Of a stretch of 12,676 nucleotides of DNA, positions 1-8,587 are shown piece by piece. The number at the start of each line of letters is the position of its first letter. Position 1 is the stretch's first letter. The notes beneath the pieces are model-generated. The model was given only the letters and a program-made list of their open reading frames with translations. It had not been told where the DNA came from and ran no database searches. Source of the stretch: Saccoglossus kowalevskii (lineage: Eukaryota; Hemichordata; Enteropneusta; Harrimaniidae); the NCBI RefSeq assembly GCF_000003605.2, contig NW_003135376.1, positions 5,337 to 18,012 on the forward strand, given 5' to 3'. Both the position numbers and the translations under genes were made by a program.

Positions 1-890
1 GAAGTGTTGTTTGGGATTGCCTTGTTATGTAAACGTTTTATCCAAAACTTCCGGCAAATTAATTGTTCGGACGCTTCTGTTTAGAATAGAGGGATTACGA
101 AATATTCGCACATTCGCGGACATGGAGTTCCCTTTGTAGTCGCCTAGGTAATTACCTACAAGTTCAATGACAGTGGTTTAAATAATATGCTGGAATGTTT
201 GCCTTCCTTTGGTAATTAGATGTTTTCATTATTTTGAAAAAGCTGACAACGTCCAGGTGTTGACAGAATAAGTAACAGCATACTAGAAATATTAGTATGA
301 TACAAAAAATGTATATCTACGTGTAATTTAAAAGAATTTGGCTCAGATCATAAATTAGTACTTATTTTATTTACAAAGTGCCAACTGTTATAATTTTTTT
401 TTTACATTTAGAATTGCTGGCAATACAAAGGTAGCTATTATAATCTGCTAGGTAGCCGTTTGACAGTTTTCTTCTGTTGGCAAGAATAGATTTTGAATTT
501 CTGTATTATAAGTACAGTACTATATCACTAACAAAAGTATTTGATTTTCACTTGGTGTGAATAAAGTGAACCATTTTGCTTATTTTTATTTAAAAAAGTG
601 TAATATTTATCAGAATGTATTATATATATAGTTACATAACATAATAAGAAACTCAAAAATGAATTACCTAAGTACAGAGCTCAACTAATAACATCTAAAA
701 TAATAATCAGCGAGATATTTCTTTGACAAAAATCATTTACTGAAATGTAGATAAATTTGAATGTTGGAGTTTGTCCATAATTTGTTGCCTTCTTTGCCAT
801 CCATGTGACGAATAAAATGATGAGTATTGTTATTGTTATCCACAGACTGCACTTTCATTTTTTCACCAGTGATTTTACTATCATCAACAG
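1..890 (+). other. 3' part of the intron upstream of the AT-hook exon
   Basis: This stretch is AT-rich, has stops in all frames and contains no recognisable exon. It holds a short TA run at about 619-630 and several A/T-rich words, and ends in the splice acceptor at 889-890. By analogy with vertebrate HMGA2, the exon with the second AT-hook should lie further upstream; it is not in this window. I see no promoter or CpG-rich segment. Confidence 0.65.
856..890 (+). other. 3' splice site of the AT-hook exon
   Basis: A T/C-rich tract (TTTCACCAGTGATTTTACTA) is followed by TCATCAACAG, ending in AG at 889-890. An earlier CAG at 866-868 would put a TGA in the reading frame of the exon, so it is unlikely to be used. 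The next AG, inside ATAG at 893-894, would shift the frame and lose the match to the HMGA2 exon length. These points favour the acceptor at 890. Confidence 0.7.
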
Positions 891-941
891 ATAGAAAAAC
901 CTAGTGGTCCAAAACGTGCCCGTGGAAGGCCACGCAAATGG
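891..941 (+). CDS. HMGA2-like: Internal exon encoding an AT-hook, HMGA2-like (third hook)
   Basis: The exon is 51 bases, read in phase 0 at both ends, giving IEKPSGPKRARGRPRKW. The core GRPRK (residues 12-16) with flanking basic residues is a classic AT-hook; the Arg-Gly-Arg-Pro core inserts into the minor groove of AT-rich DNA. HMGA proteins are small nuclear architectural factors with three such hooks and an acidic tail. From memory, human HMGA2 exon 3 is also 17 codons, KAEATGEKRPRGRPRKW, ending at the same Trp. Ten of 17 residues are identical, and the exon edge falls at the same place. The terminal Trp separates it from HMGA1, whose third hook ends in KKL. No other exon of the gene is visible here. 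An AT-hook exon of an unrelated chromatin protein is the main alternative, since AT-hooks are short and recur in many families; the shared exon length and phase argue for HMGA. Confidence 0.72.
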
Positions 942-947
942 GTAAGT
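942..947 (+). other. 5' splice site of the AT-hook exon
   Basis: TGG followed by GTAAGT, then ACT, is a near-ideal U1-matching donor. Reading through it adds 14 codons before TAA at 984-986, so intron retention would end the protein shortly after the hook. Confidence 0.8.
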
Positions 948-1127
948 ACTTGTAGTCAGTTCTGTTCAATTTGTACATATACTTAAATTGATGAAACAAT
1001 AGCAGTTGGTGTGTTTGGGCTGCTCTATTGCCAAGTTTTACTACGGACTGTCAAATCAGACTGTCAAATCGGCTAACCTTAGTTAGACAATGAGTAATAG
1101 TGGATCAGGAATAATCAGTAGGTGGGC

Positions 1128-1156
1128 GGATTAATGTTGGGATGTAATCCTAATCC
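1128..1156. promoter_or_regulatory. Cluster of three TAATCC (K50 homeodomain-type) sites
   Basis: GGATTA at 1128-1133 is the reverse complement of TAATCC; two abutting TAATCC copies follow at 1145-1150 and 1151-1156. TAATCC is the consensus of Otx, Pitx, Gsc and Bicoid-class K50 homeodomains. Three copies in 29 bases is more than expected by chance, but the same bases could serve as branch-point sequence for the acceptor at 1189-1190. Confidence 0.25.
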
Positions 1157-1164
1157 GTTGTGTA

Positions 1165-1226
1165 TGATTTCCTTTCTGTCCCTCCCCCAGATTACTCATT
1201 TACTCAGTGTTGTAAACTACTTCTAG
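1165..1226 (+). other. Candidate alternative terminal exon, 250 bp past the AT-hook exon
   Basis: A long pyrimidine tract (TTTCCTTTCTGTCCCTCCCC) leads to CAG ending at 1190. A CTAAT branch-like word lies about 37 bases upstream of the AG. Spliced in phase 0 from the AT-hook exon, it would add ITHLLSVVNYF and stop at TAG 1224-1226. An AATAAA at 1406-1411 is a possible poly(A) signal. The product would keep the hooks but carry no acidic tail. The splice signals are visible; use as an exon is inference, as intron-internal acceptors of this quality can be silent. Confidence 0.3.
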
Positions 1227-1747
1227 CATTGCATCCCCGCCCCCAGTGTGTGCATAAGTTCTTGAATTGAAACCTCCAATGCATCATCACCTGTGTCAAG
1301 GCTTTTCCTGATGGATTATTTCAGTTATACGTGTATCTTATATTTTCTATATACTATGCTCTATTCTTGAACAAAGTATTTACACATTCCTTTTCATGGA
1401 AATTAAATAAAATAATATGAAAAGAAACATATATATATATTATGTAAACATACATTACAATTCATTTATGCTTACATGTGATTAGATACTATAAAAGAAA
1501 CCGAATTATGTAAAAATAAAAAAATTCAAAGACTAAATAAAAACATGGTGCAAAAACGAAATGCTCATTATAGGTGCCACTAAGATTTTATTTTGCAGTG
1601 GTGATTGGGTGTATTAAAGCATTGGACTGCATTAAAAAGTTGGATAGTCAGTATAAATCAATAACATTTCACAATTATTCCTATTCTCCTCATGGCAAAA
1701 AAATCTATTTGAAACAATAGTATTGTTTATGTTTATAGATAATAAAA
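1227..1747. other. Intronic sequence with no gene seen
   Basis: Apart from the (AT)6 run and scattered AATAAA words, this AT-rich stretch has no exon, RNA gene or recognisable element. Confidence 0.6.
1429..1440. repeat. (AT)6 microsatellite
   Basis: Six AT dinucleotides, followed by TATG. Similar short TA/AT runs occur at about 619-630 and 11045-11055. Confidence 0.8.
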
Positions 1748-1965
1748 GGTGTCCTGTCTCCCATCTCAGGTTTGAAGGTGTTCGGCTGCAATTCCGACTA
1801 AAAGTACATGTCCTGTTGCAATGTACAGTTTTAGTCTTTGATTTTCCTGTTCATATCATTGAACTTGTAAAGGGATGCTGTCACTATTGAGGAGTATATA
1901 GAACTTACAGGTGTCTTGTAGCAATTCAGACATAAAGGTGTTCTGTCGCAATAGCGATGGACATG
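1748..1965. repeat. Decayed 27-30 bp tandem repeat, main block
   Basis: The approximate unit starts AGGTGTCCTGTCGCAATTC and continues with AGAC plus a few A/T-rich bases. Copies begin near 1748, 1777, 1807, 1910 and 1937, spaced 27-30 bases within sub-blocks; a weaker copy may lie near 1872. The copies are diverged and separated by unrelated AT-rich DNA. On the minus strand the 27-base spacing gives a 9-residue pseudo-periodicity (CDRTPLCLN, CYKTPVSSI), which explains a 105-codon open frame at 1831-2148. That frame is not considered a gene. Confidence 0.55.
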
Positions 1966-2252
1966 ATTATTATTACAAATTTGCAGTATAGGAAACAGAT
2001 TAATTGCGGGCAACATGCGCAGATGAAAAAATATATGATCAACTCCATTTTTAGTAATTTCTAATGAATCGCAGAAAAGTTTACTACCTGTCCAGACATT
2101 GCAAAAAATATATTTCACCGGCACAACAGTTATAAAGACACCCATCAATATTCTTGATTTTGATTACTGATTTGTTCTTCTAAATCAAACAACCTCAGGC
2201 ATGTTGATAAGGTGATCATGAGTAACTCAAATCATTGCTATTTGGGCTTAAT

Positions 2253-2300
2253 AATGTTCCTGTCATAATTCAGACTTCAAGGTCACCTGTCATGAATATG
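2253..2300. repeat. Outlying copies of the 27-30 bp tandem repeat
   Basis: TGTTCCTGTCATAATTCAGA followed by CTTC, then a second diverged copy starting AAGGTCACCTGTCATGAAT 28 bases later. They match the CCTGTC / AATTCAGAC core of the block at 1748-1965. A lone partial match (GTGTCATGTAGCAAC) lies at 2911-2925. Confidence 0.45.
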
Positions 2301-3028
2301 TTTGAAATCTCAGTATCAAAAACAAATGGGTATGTACATAGAGCACAAAACCCTTAGTTTCTTATATAATTTTGGATTATGCATGTATTTTTCCATTGAG
2401 TATTTAATATGGAAAATCTCTCTTAATACTGATTATTATTCATATTTATGTGGATAATGCCTTTGATGTTAAGCCATGTGACATTTTAATATGTAAAAAT
2501 TGCCAAAAATTCAAATATAATGTTAAAAACAATAATTGGTATGTTATTCTATGTCATATATTAACCATGACAGATGCTGATGGATGGAAGACGGAACTAG
2601 AGTGCCATGTGACTCATTGTTTCACTTTCTTTTTTATTGCCGCTTTTTAAATTTGAAGTGTTTCATTGGAGTGTTTGGTGACAGAGCTTACGAATAAAAA
2701 AAAAGATATCGATCGTAATGGGTGATTTGGGGGCTTAGAGATTAGGTTTTGACATGGGTCATTAATAGTCAAGAGACTGAGTATTGTAGTATTAGTAGCG
2801 ACCACTTTAAGCTTGGATGCAAATATATAGAAATCAAGTTTTGGATTTGTCAGGTGTGCAGTGTTTCTACATAGAGGTTATGTAATGATATTTATATCTC
2901 GCATTCATCAGTGTCATGTAGCAACACCCCACCCAATTAAAAGCACCATGGGATATGGGAGAAGGTTTTACTTAGGGACTGCTGTATTTTGATCTGGAAT
3001 TAAATATGCAAGCATGATACTAAGAGTT
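2301..3028. other. Intronic sequence with no gene seen
   Basis: AT-rich, without splice-bounded open frames. A 66-codon open frame at 2450-2650 has no start context, no domain and no flanking splice signals. The partial repeat word at 2911-2925 is the only other item. Confidence 0.6.
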
Positions 3029-3150
3029 TATAATGAGAATACAGCAAAGTATGCACAAAGGTAGTATTTTGATAATTTTGAACGACGCATAGCAAAGGTC
3101 GATGCAACCCTGTACTTCCTAAGTTCATACTTTGCAGTATTCTCATGATA
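3029..3150. mobile_element. Foldback, MITE-like element, copy 1 (intact arms)
   Basis: The 25-base left arm (3029-3053, TATAATGAGAATAC then AGCAAAGTATG) pairs with the right arm (3126-3150) at 23 of 25 positions. Weaker pairing continues inward for about 13 bases (ACAAAGGTAGTA against the complement of TACTTCCTAAGT). The 122-bp element has no coding capacity. A second copy 1.4 kb downstream shares the interior, so it is a repeat family and not a lone hairpin. It fits a non-autonomous DNA transposon or foldback element. No clear target-site duplication can be fixed because the outer bases are A/T-rich. Confidence 0.6.
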
Positions 3151-3831
3151 ACCTTAATATTATACATCTTTTTCCTGCTTGTAGTAATAATTTAATGAAG
3201 GATTATCACATGAAATTGACAACCAAAAATGTTTTGCATTTTGCAAACTTATGCATTCAATGACAGGACTCATATACTGAGTCCAACGTAAATGAATGTT
3301 TGAATGTGATGTCATTAACCTTTAACATGTCAATGTTGGTGATGTAGTTCACCCCATATAAGGGAAAACTAGACTGAATGCTGATAATTTGGAACATATG
3401 TTGATACTATTTTTATGGAACGACAAATCCTATTGATTTTGACACTAAATAAAGTGAAACATTTTTTTCATATATCATGGCTGTCCAGTGTAATAAAGCA
3501 GTGTAATCATTTTCCATATTTCCATACGGTGTTGTAAAAATCCTGGCAATCTGATTGGTCCATGCAAACAGATTGCACTTTTGACATGGCAGAGTGTCAC
3601 AGAATACACCAATATCTGATGATTTCATAAAATATTTATTGAATTATTAATTATAATATTAATTCAAATTCCATCTGTATCTCCGTGTAGGCATCTGAGG
3701 CCATTTGAATTAAGTTTGAACTTAAAATACTGACCATGTATGATGATTTACATATGCATGTCGATTTGTGTTACCATTTGGTCAAGTATGCCTAACTGTT
3801 GGTGTTAAAAATTTGCTAAATTCTGATTCTT
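3151..3831. other. Intronic sequence with no gene seen
   Basis: Contains a 71-codon minus-strand open frame at 3413-3628 with no recognisable motif, an A/T-rich near-palindrome around 3641-3665, and a short inverted repeat (TTAAGTT, TG, AACTTAA) at 3710-3725. Nothing indicates a gene. Confidence 0.6.
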
Positions 3832-4059
3832 AAACATGTCCAGAACCGTTTCTTGGAGATAAAGATGGCAGATACAATCAAGCTTTGTATCAGGATTATG
3901 CATATTGAGTTACAGGTGAAAGTCATGCTTTTTCCAAGATTCAAACAAAAATGGCTGACTGATGACCATTTTCATGTCCTTGCCAATTCCTCAGTAATAA
4001 ATCACCTGGTTCACTTGAAAGTTTGTACACAAGTACTGTACTCATAATGTTGTGTTATT
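3832..4059. repeat. Diverged direct duplication, copy A
   Basis: A series of words recurs in the same order in copy B (4121-4302): AAACATGTCCAGAACC, CTTTGTATCAG, GTGAAAG, CAAGATTC, CCAATTCCT, AAAGTTTGTA and TTGTGTTATT. Offsets between matching words run from 289 down to about 232 bases, so indels have accumulated; copy A holds about 36 extra bases near 3943-3980. Short open frames here (3853-4047, 4023-4241) are by-products of the repeat. Confidence 0.6.
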
Positions 4060-4120
4060 TTGTAAAATTTGTTGATTTAATGGCCCTTTTTTTATCTAAA
4101 ATCATAAAATCAAAGCCTGT

Positions 4121-4302
4121 AAACGTGTCCAAAACCTTCTTGGATGATTTTATTCAAACTTTGTATCAGAACCATGCCAATTGGGTGAAAGGTGCATGTC
4201 ATATTTTTTCAAGATTCCATGCTAATTCCTGTATTTCTTGATTCTGTTCAAAGTTTGTATATAAATACGAGAATCACAAGTAATACCATAAGTTGTGTTA
4301 TT
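4121..4302. repeat. Diverged direct duplication, copy B
   Basis: Matches copy A in word order from AAACGTGTCCAAAACC through CTTTGTATCAG, GGTGAAAGG, TTTCAAGATTC, GCTAATTCCT and CAAAGTTTGTA to TTGTGTTATT. The next bases, TCAAAAATGACC, recall AACAAAAATGGCTGAC inside copy A, so a third unit or nested structure is possible. It could be an old tandem duplication or two insertions of an unknown dispersed repeat. Confidence 0.6.
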
Positions 4303-4347
4303 GGTGTGACTTGATCAAAAATGACCTATCTAAATAGAATCTCGTCA

Positions 4348-4412
4348 CTGACAGAAAATGAGTGCGCAGTCACGAATCTCCTAAACTGCTTTTCCACTGG
4401 CATTTCTGTCAG
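4348..4412. repeat. Short inverted repeat / hairpin
   Basis: CTGACAGAAAATGAGTG at 4348-4364 pairs with CACTGGCATTTCTGTCAG at 4395-4412: ten consecutive pairs, then an internal mismatch zone and four more pairs, around a loop of about 30 bases. Function unknown; it may be chance or a remnant of another foldback element. Confidence 0.4.
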
Positions 4413-4459
4413 CTGTATTTCACTAAATTATGACTACAAGCAGAAATGTATAATAATAA

Positions 4460-4574
4460 AGTTATGAGGATAATGCACAAAGGTAGTATGAAAATTATAT
4501 CAACAAGGCGTGTAGCAAAGGTCTATGCAATCCTGTACCGCCTGAGTGCATACTTTAGCGTAATTCTTGTAATA
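4460..4574. mobile_element. Foldback, MITE-like element, copy 2 (left arm damaged)
   Basis: Shares with copy 1 (3029-3150) the words ATGCACAAAGGTAGTAT, TAGCAAAGGTC, ATGCAA, CCTGTAC and GCATACTTT, in the same order and orientation. The left arm reads TTATGAGGATAATGCAC; compared with copy 1 it lacks about nine bases (around CAGCAAAGT), breaking the long terminal pairing. The right arm is retained in diverged form. Confidence 0.55.
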
Positions 4575-5489
4575 AGCTCATATCATTTCCTATACTGCTT
4601 TGTATAAATGTGTAACAGCAGCATCTTTCTTTGTAATATGTCATTGGATAATTGAACCGGAAAATATCTTAAGTATTCACTTCAAGTACTGTGTCGTGAC
4701 AGATGAAAACCAATACAGCAAGATAATTTACTAGTATAATGGGACTGCAGTAATAGCAGCTTCAGTCTTTCTTTAAATAGCAGCATTTGGTTTGAAAATG
4801 CCTGAAATTGCGCGTGCAGAAATAAATTTGTACTCTATATTTGATAAAATTATTATAATTATGATTTAATTTCTTTATTAACAGCATTTTAAAGGTTCTT
4901 TTAGCAGGTTAGGAGCAAAATTGCATGTTTGAAAGCCTTCAACTTTTGAGCGTCATTTTTATGTAAATTACGTATTTTACTGTGTATATGTATGTTGTAG
5001 CATGGGTCCCATATTAAACACCTCATAGTAGAAGGTTGCTCATGGGTTTTTTTTTGCATGTGTTTATTTCATATCTCTCACTGTTGACAATATCTAGTGT
5101 CAAAACCTGTCTAAAATTTATTGTTTCACCTGTATGAGACTTTTTTTTTGTTCACTTTTTTTTCCCATGTTTTGTTATTAAAAACCTACTAAAAACAATG
5201 TCCATTGTTTAATACTTCCTGACATCAGCAAACATCATGTAGAATATCTTTATCATGAAACAAACTTTTAAGATGTTTCAATTCCATAGGAAAAAATTAT
5301 AAAATAAAATGTCCTCTGATGAACAAAACTGGCTATACTTAAGGCGTATCCATTATTTTCCAAGCTGTGTCTTCTGACTTCATATTACTATTCAAATTTT
5401 CTTCATTCTTATAACATCAAACTTGAATATAAAGAAAGTTAATACATAATTTTTATTTGTGTCTAGCGTTTTACTTTAACTGGCAATAT
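4575..5489. other. Intronic sequence with no gene seen
   Basis: AT-rich, with T runs near 5047-5055, 5142-5149 and 5157-5163. I see no exon, RNA gene or dispersed repeat. Confidence 0.6.
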
Positions 5490-5940
5490 TAAATTAGTCA
5501 TCCAGGGTCCTGTAGTTGTAAAAGTTTCATTGCTCGCTTTAGTTGCTCTTTTCAATCCTTTAACTTGACACCCCTCCTCAACCAAAACAGATACAGAGGC
5601 ATTATCATGGGAGGCCAATATTACTTCATGTAGAACACAATTCCATATGTCGCGGGAAGTATTGATCCAGTTCATTCACTAATAAAAGTCCCCAGCTCTC
5701 CTGTGGTTATACTACTTCCCTTTGCAACTGACTTGGATAGGCTCTGCTCATTATCAAGACCGGTGAATAAATAAATAAACTGGCCAGGCCTTCTCCTTGT
5801 AGAACTGCATGCTTTATTTTGTCAAAGTGTGTAAAAGTTAACCAGGGATACAGGAAAAAAGTATGGGAATTCCATAATGAGAACATGCCATGACCTTTAG
5901 CCACCTAAGTATTTCCTTATGGTCTTGATTTATTTTACAG
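5490..5940. other. Unassigned island of more balanced composition
   Basis: By eye this stretch is clearly less AT-rich than its flanks. Two minus-strand open frames (5463-5675, 70 codons; 5707-5904, 65 codons) lie end to end in different frames, and neither has a recognisable domain or splice boundary. It may be a conserved noncoding element or a decayed repeat. It runs into the candidate exon at 5941. Confidence 0.3.
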
Positions 5941-6001
5941 AATTCTCATTCCCTCGTCCTTCATTGGCTCCCAGAACAGGACCTGATGGAGAGTTGAACT
6001 G
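5941..6001 (+). other. Candidate cryptic exon with acceptor and donor
   Basis: An acceptor (TTGATTTATTTTACAG, ending at 5940) and a donor (CTG followed by GTAATT at 6002) bound 61 bases. In phase 0, as required after the AT-hook exon, it reads NSHSLVLHWLPEQDLMES and stops at TGA 5995-5997, making a possible terminal tail. In the +2 phase it is open to the donor (FSFPRPSLAPRTGPDGELN), which would suit an internal exon of another transcript. Only splice signals support it; no family match is known. Confidence 0.25.
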
Positions 6002-6943
6002 GTAATTCATATTGTTCATAAATATAAAAATTATTCTAAAATTGATCAGTAAGACTTATTTTAACGGTGATTTTGCTGGTAAGTAGTGGATAACAGCCAA
6101 GAGTAGAATTATTATTTGGGAATTTGCTGCCACTTGACCTTTGACACTGCGCTTCTTTATACACTTTATAGCCCCCAATTAATTGACTCAGTTTTTCTTT
6201 ACTGTGCATCTAGAACTAATCTAATGTTCCACTGATATTTGTTGTTTATTTAAAGTTGAAAATGTTGCTCGGGGAAAAGTGATTTTTGTTTAAACATTTT
6301 CTGAGAAGTCCATCAAAACTTATTGAACTATTGTTTTTTTTTTTTTTCATGCATTTTAATGATTATAGAATAGAATCTTTTTTAGAAAATACATTTATTA
6401 ATTATTAGATGGCTAATTTAGAGCCCCATTCTGACAAGTCCTTTTAATCATGAATTGTAGCACACTTTCACTGTCTATTCACCTTCTTGATAGTTTCATC
6501 ATTGTCAGTTCACTTCCCTGTCAATTAAAAAAAATCAAGACACTGTTAAAAGAATTTCCCATACATCTGTCTCCCTGTCCAAATCACAATCACTTTGCCA
6601 GAAACAGTGCACCAGATACCCTTGCTGATAAATTGAGGTCCAACTGGAAAGTTGCGTATGACTGCATAGTGGTCACACACACACGTTGAGTAGAAATTAA
6701 ATGTCAGTAAAGAGAAAAAAATAGCATTGAACATTCTATCATGTATCATGAGTTTTTTGCCTTTTCTATTTTTTCATGATTTTTTTTTTATCGTAGGCAT
6801 TGAGCAAATAATTTAAAACATGAAGATGAATTTTTTTTTTCAACAGTAAATTCCCATCATACACCACTTTGAGTTTAAGTGCAAACATCTGAAAAAAAAA
6901 AAAAAAATCATTGGTGGTGGTCCAATGGATTCTCTGGCTTAGC
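6002..6943. other. Intronic sequence with homopolymer runs, no gene seen
   Basis: Includes T14 at 6334-6347, a short CA run at 6674-6684, T9-T10 runs near 6780 and 6831, and A16 at 6892-6907. The A16 could be an old retroposon tail, but no SINE or LINE body, tRNA-like box or flanking duplication is seen beside it. Just past it, CATTGG and CCAATG form a short inverted repeat around GGTGG-type sequence. Confidence 0.55.
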
Positions 6944-7235
6944 TTATGTAACACTACAGATGCTTGTCCTCCAAAGTCTTCTTGTAACCATGGTGAGCTG
7001 AATCCAAATTAGCAATTTTAGTAGAAGGTATTCAAGTTCCACTGAGCTGTTCGGAAGGTCAGCTTTTGTTGTAGGGAAACCTGCCCAAGGCTGACTTGAA
7101 CAGTTACCAAAGCCATGGTGGTCACTCCCTATATGTCCACAATAGGTAGCACACATACCAAGCAATATACTATGTGTGATTGTTGACTTGTATTGGCAAG
7201 CACCATATGAATGAATCATGTCTACAGTCGTCAAG
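6944..7235. other. Unassigned island of more balanced composition
   Basis: Noticeably less AT-rich than both flanks. Contains CCATGGTG twice (near 6988 and 7112) and the hairpin at 7047-7103. A 96-codon minus-strand open frame spans the whole island but shows no recognisable family, splice pattern or codon signal I can judge. A conserved noncoding element, decayed transposon or processed fragment are all possible. Confidence 0.3.
7047..7103. repeat. Hairpin-forming inverted repeat
   Basis: CTGTTCGGAAGGTCAGC (7047-7063) pairs with GCTGACTTGAACAG (7090-7103): 14 base pairs with a three-base bulge around GGA/G, extendable outward by a G-U and an A-U pair. The 26-base loop contains GGG and CCC that could pair. 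The stem is too short for a typical animal microRNA precursor. Confidence 0.45.
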
Positions 7236-8587
7236 GCGATTCATGTATCTTGATGTATAAAATTTACCAATCATTGTTTTCGGTATGCATAACTATTTTT
7301 TTATTTTATTTTTGGCAATTGAAATTAAATTCAAATCTTGATATTATCATAAGAAAAAAGACCAGCTAACAAAATAGATTACTTCTAAAACTGGACATAA
7401 CTACCAAAAAATATTATAGTACCAGTTTCAGTTGATGAAACTTAGATAAGATGAAACCTTGAGACATGTCCTTGATATTGTTTAGTGTCTGTCACTGGTT
7501 ATAATAGGCACAGTATATAGTGTGTATGGAAGTAAAAAGTACAATGATGAACAAAAATACAGATGTGAAATTTTATGTTTTAAGGTAGGATAACATCAGA
7601 ACTTGGACGACCTCTATCTTGACTGAGTTTGCCATAGACAAAGCCACTGGGAAATGATTCATTAACCAACATGTGACTTAATTACATCATAGTTAAGGTT
7701 CACAGGTGCTCGTGTTTGACTCAGGCTGGTTGATTGCCATTATAAATATTATGACAGGAAGATGGTTACACAGTGAAGTGTTGTTACATATGTACGGTTA
7801 CATAATCCCAAAATTTGAATTTTGTTTCTGTGGGAATAAGTACCCTTGTTACTTGCACTTCCAAGAGTTGTTAGGTACTGTCAGCTGGCGCAAAATAAAA
7901 AAAAAAAATGGAAAAGATTAGATTTTGTTATATGAAGTGTAATAAAATAAATATGGCTTAGATCAGACTCCTGGATTTTTTTTTTTTTTCATTTCCTTAC
8001 CATTTCATAATGCAGCATGCAGAATCTGGAACTAGGTTGGGCCTGTCATAGTCATTTTTTTAATGAAATCGGTTCAATAGAAGCTCATTTCGGGTCATCA
8101 GCATCTGATCCTTAGCATAACTCGAGAATAACTGATATTATATTTCACCAATGCATCATGCCTGTAAATGCATGAGTGTGATTGGATGAGAGGTAGTTTT
8201 AATTTATGCAAGCCTGTCTAAAATATCTGATATATCTGGATTTTGACGTTCCAAACATAGCCTCCGAACCTTAATATACTCATATATGTATAATGCACTA
8301 TTAATGCTGTATAAATAAAGTGAGGAAAAATATTTGAGTCAAATTTATCACAGAATTAAAACATTAATTGAAAGCAATTTGTTAAACTTACAATTTTTAC
8401 TGTGGTGTTTTGCGCCATTTCTATCATCTGCAACATAAATATGGCTATTAAAGAACGCCTTACACAAGATTGGCAGATTCCTTAAAGAAACTGTACCCAA
8501 CATATCTAAGCACTTTGTTGATTGGTTTAAAAACGAGAAAGCAACGTCGAGACAAACAATATAAGGTGTGAAAATTCTGAGAGGTGA
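7236..8587. other. Intronic sequence with no gene seen
   Basis: AT-rich, with A12 near 7898-7909 and T14 at 7976-7989. A 71-codon open frame at 7706-7921 ends in the A run and has no recognisable motif. TTCAAATC followed by TTGATATTAT at 7330-7347 resembles half a unit of the minisatellite at 12308-12676. Confidence 0.6.

Noticed and set aside
1831-2148. Minus-strand open frame of 105 codons, the longest in the window
   Set aside because: It overlaps the decayed 27-30 bp tandem repeat, which generates its periodic CDRTPL/CYKTPV pattern; no domain, splice site or promoter supports it.
6892-6907. A16 tract as the tail of a SINE or processed pseudogene
   Set aside because: No Pol III A/B boxes, no element body and no target-site duplication could be identified next to it.
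7047-7103. MicroRNA precursor
   Set aside because: The stem is only about 14-16 pairs with a bulge and a 26-base loop, too short for a typical animal precursor.
6944-7234. Minus-strand open frame of 96 codons
   Set aside because: No recognisable family or motif and no flanking splice signals; kept only as a compositional island.
8066-8100. GGTTCAATAGA as a tRNA-type B box
   Set aside because: It lacks the conserved CC ending of a B box and has no A box or cloverleaf upstream.
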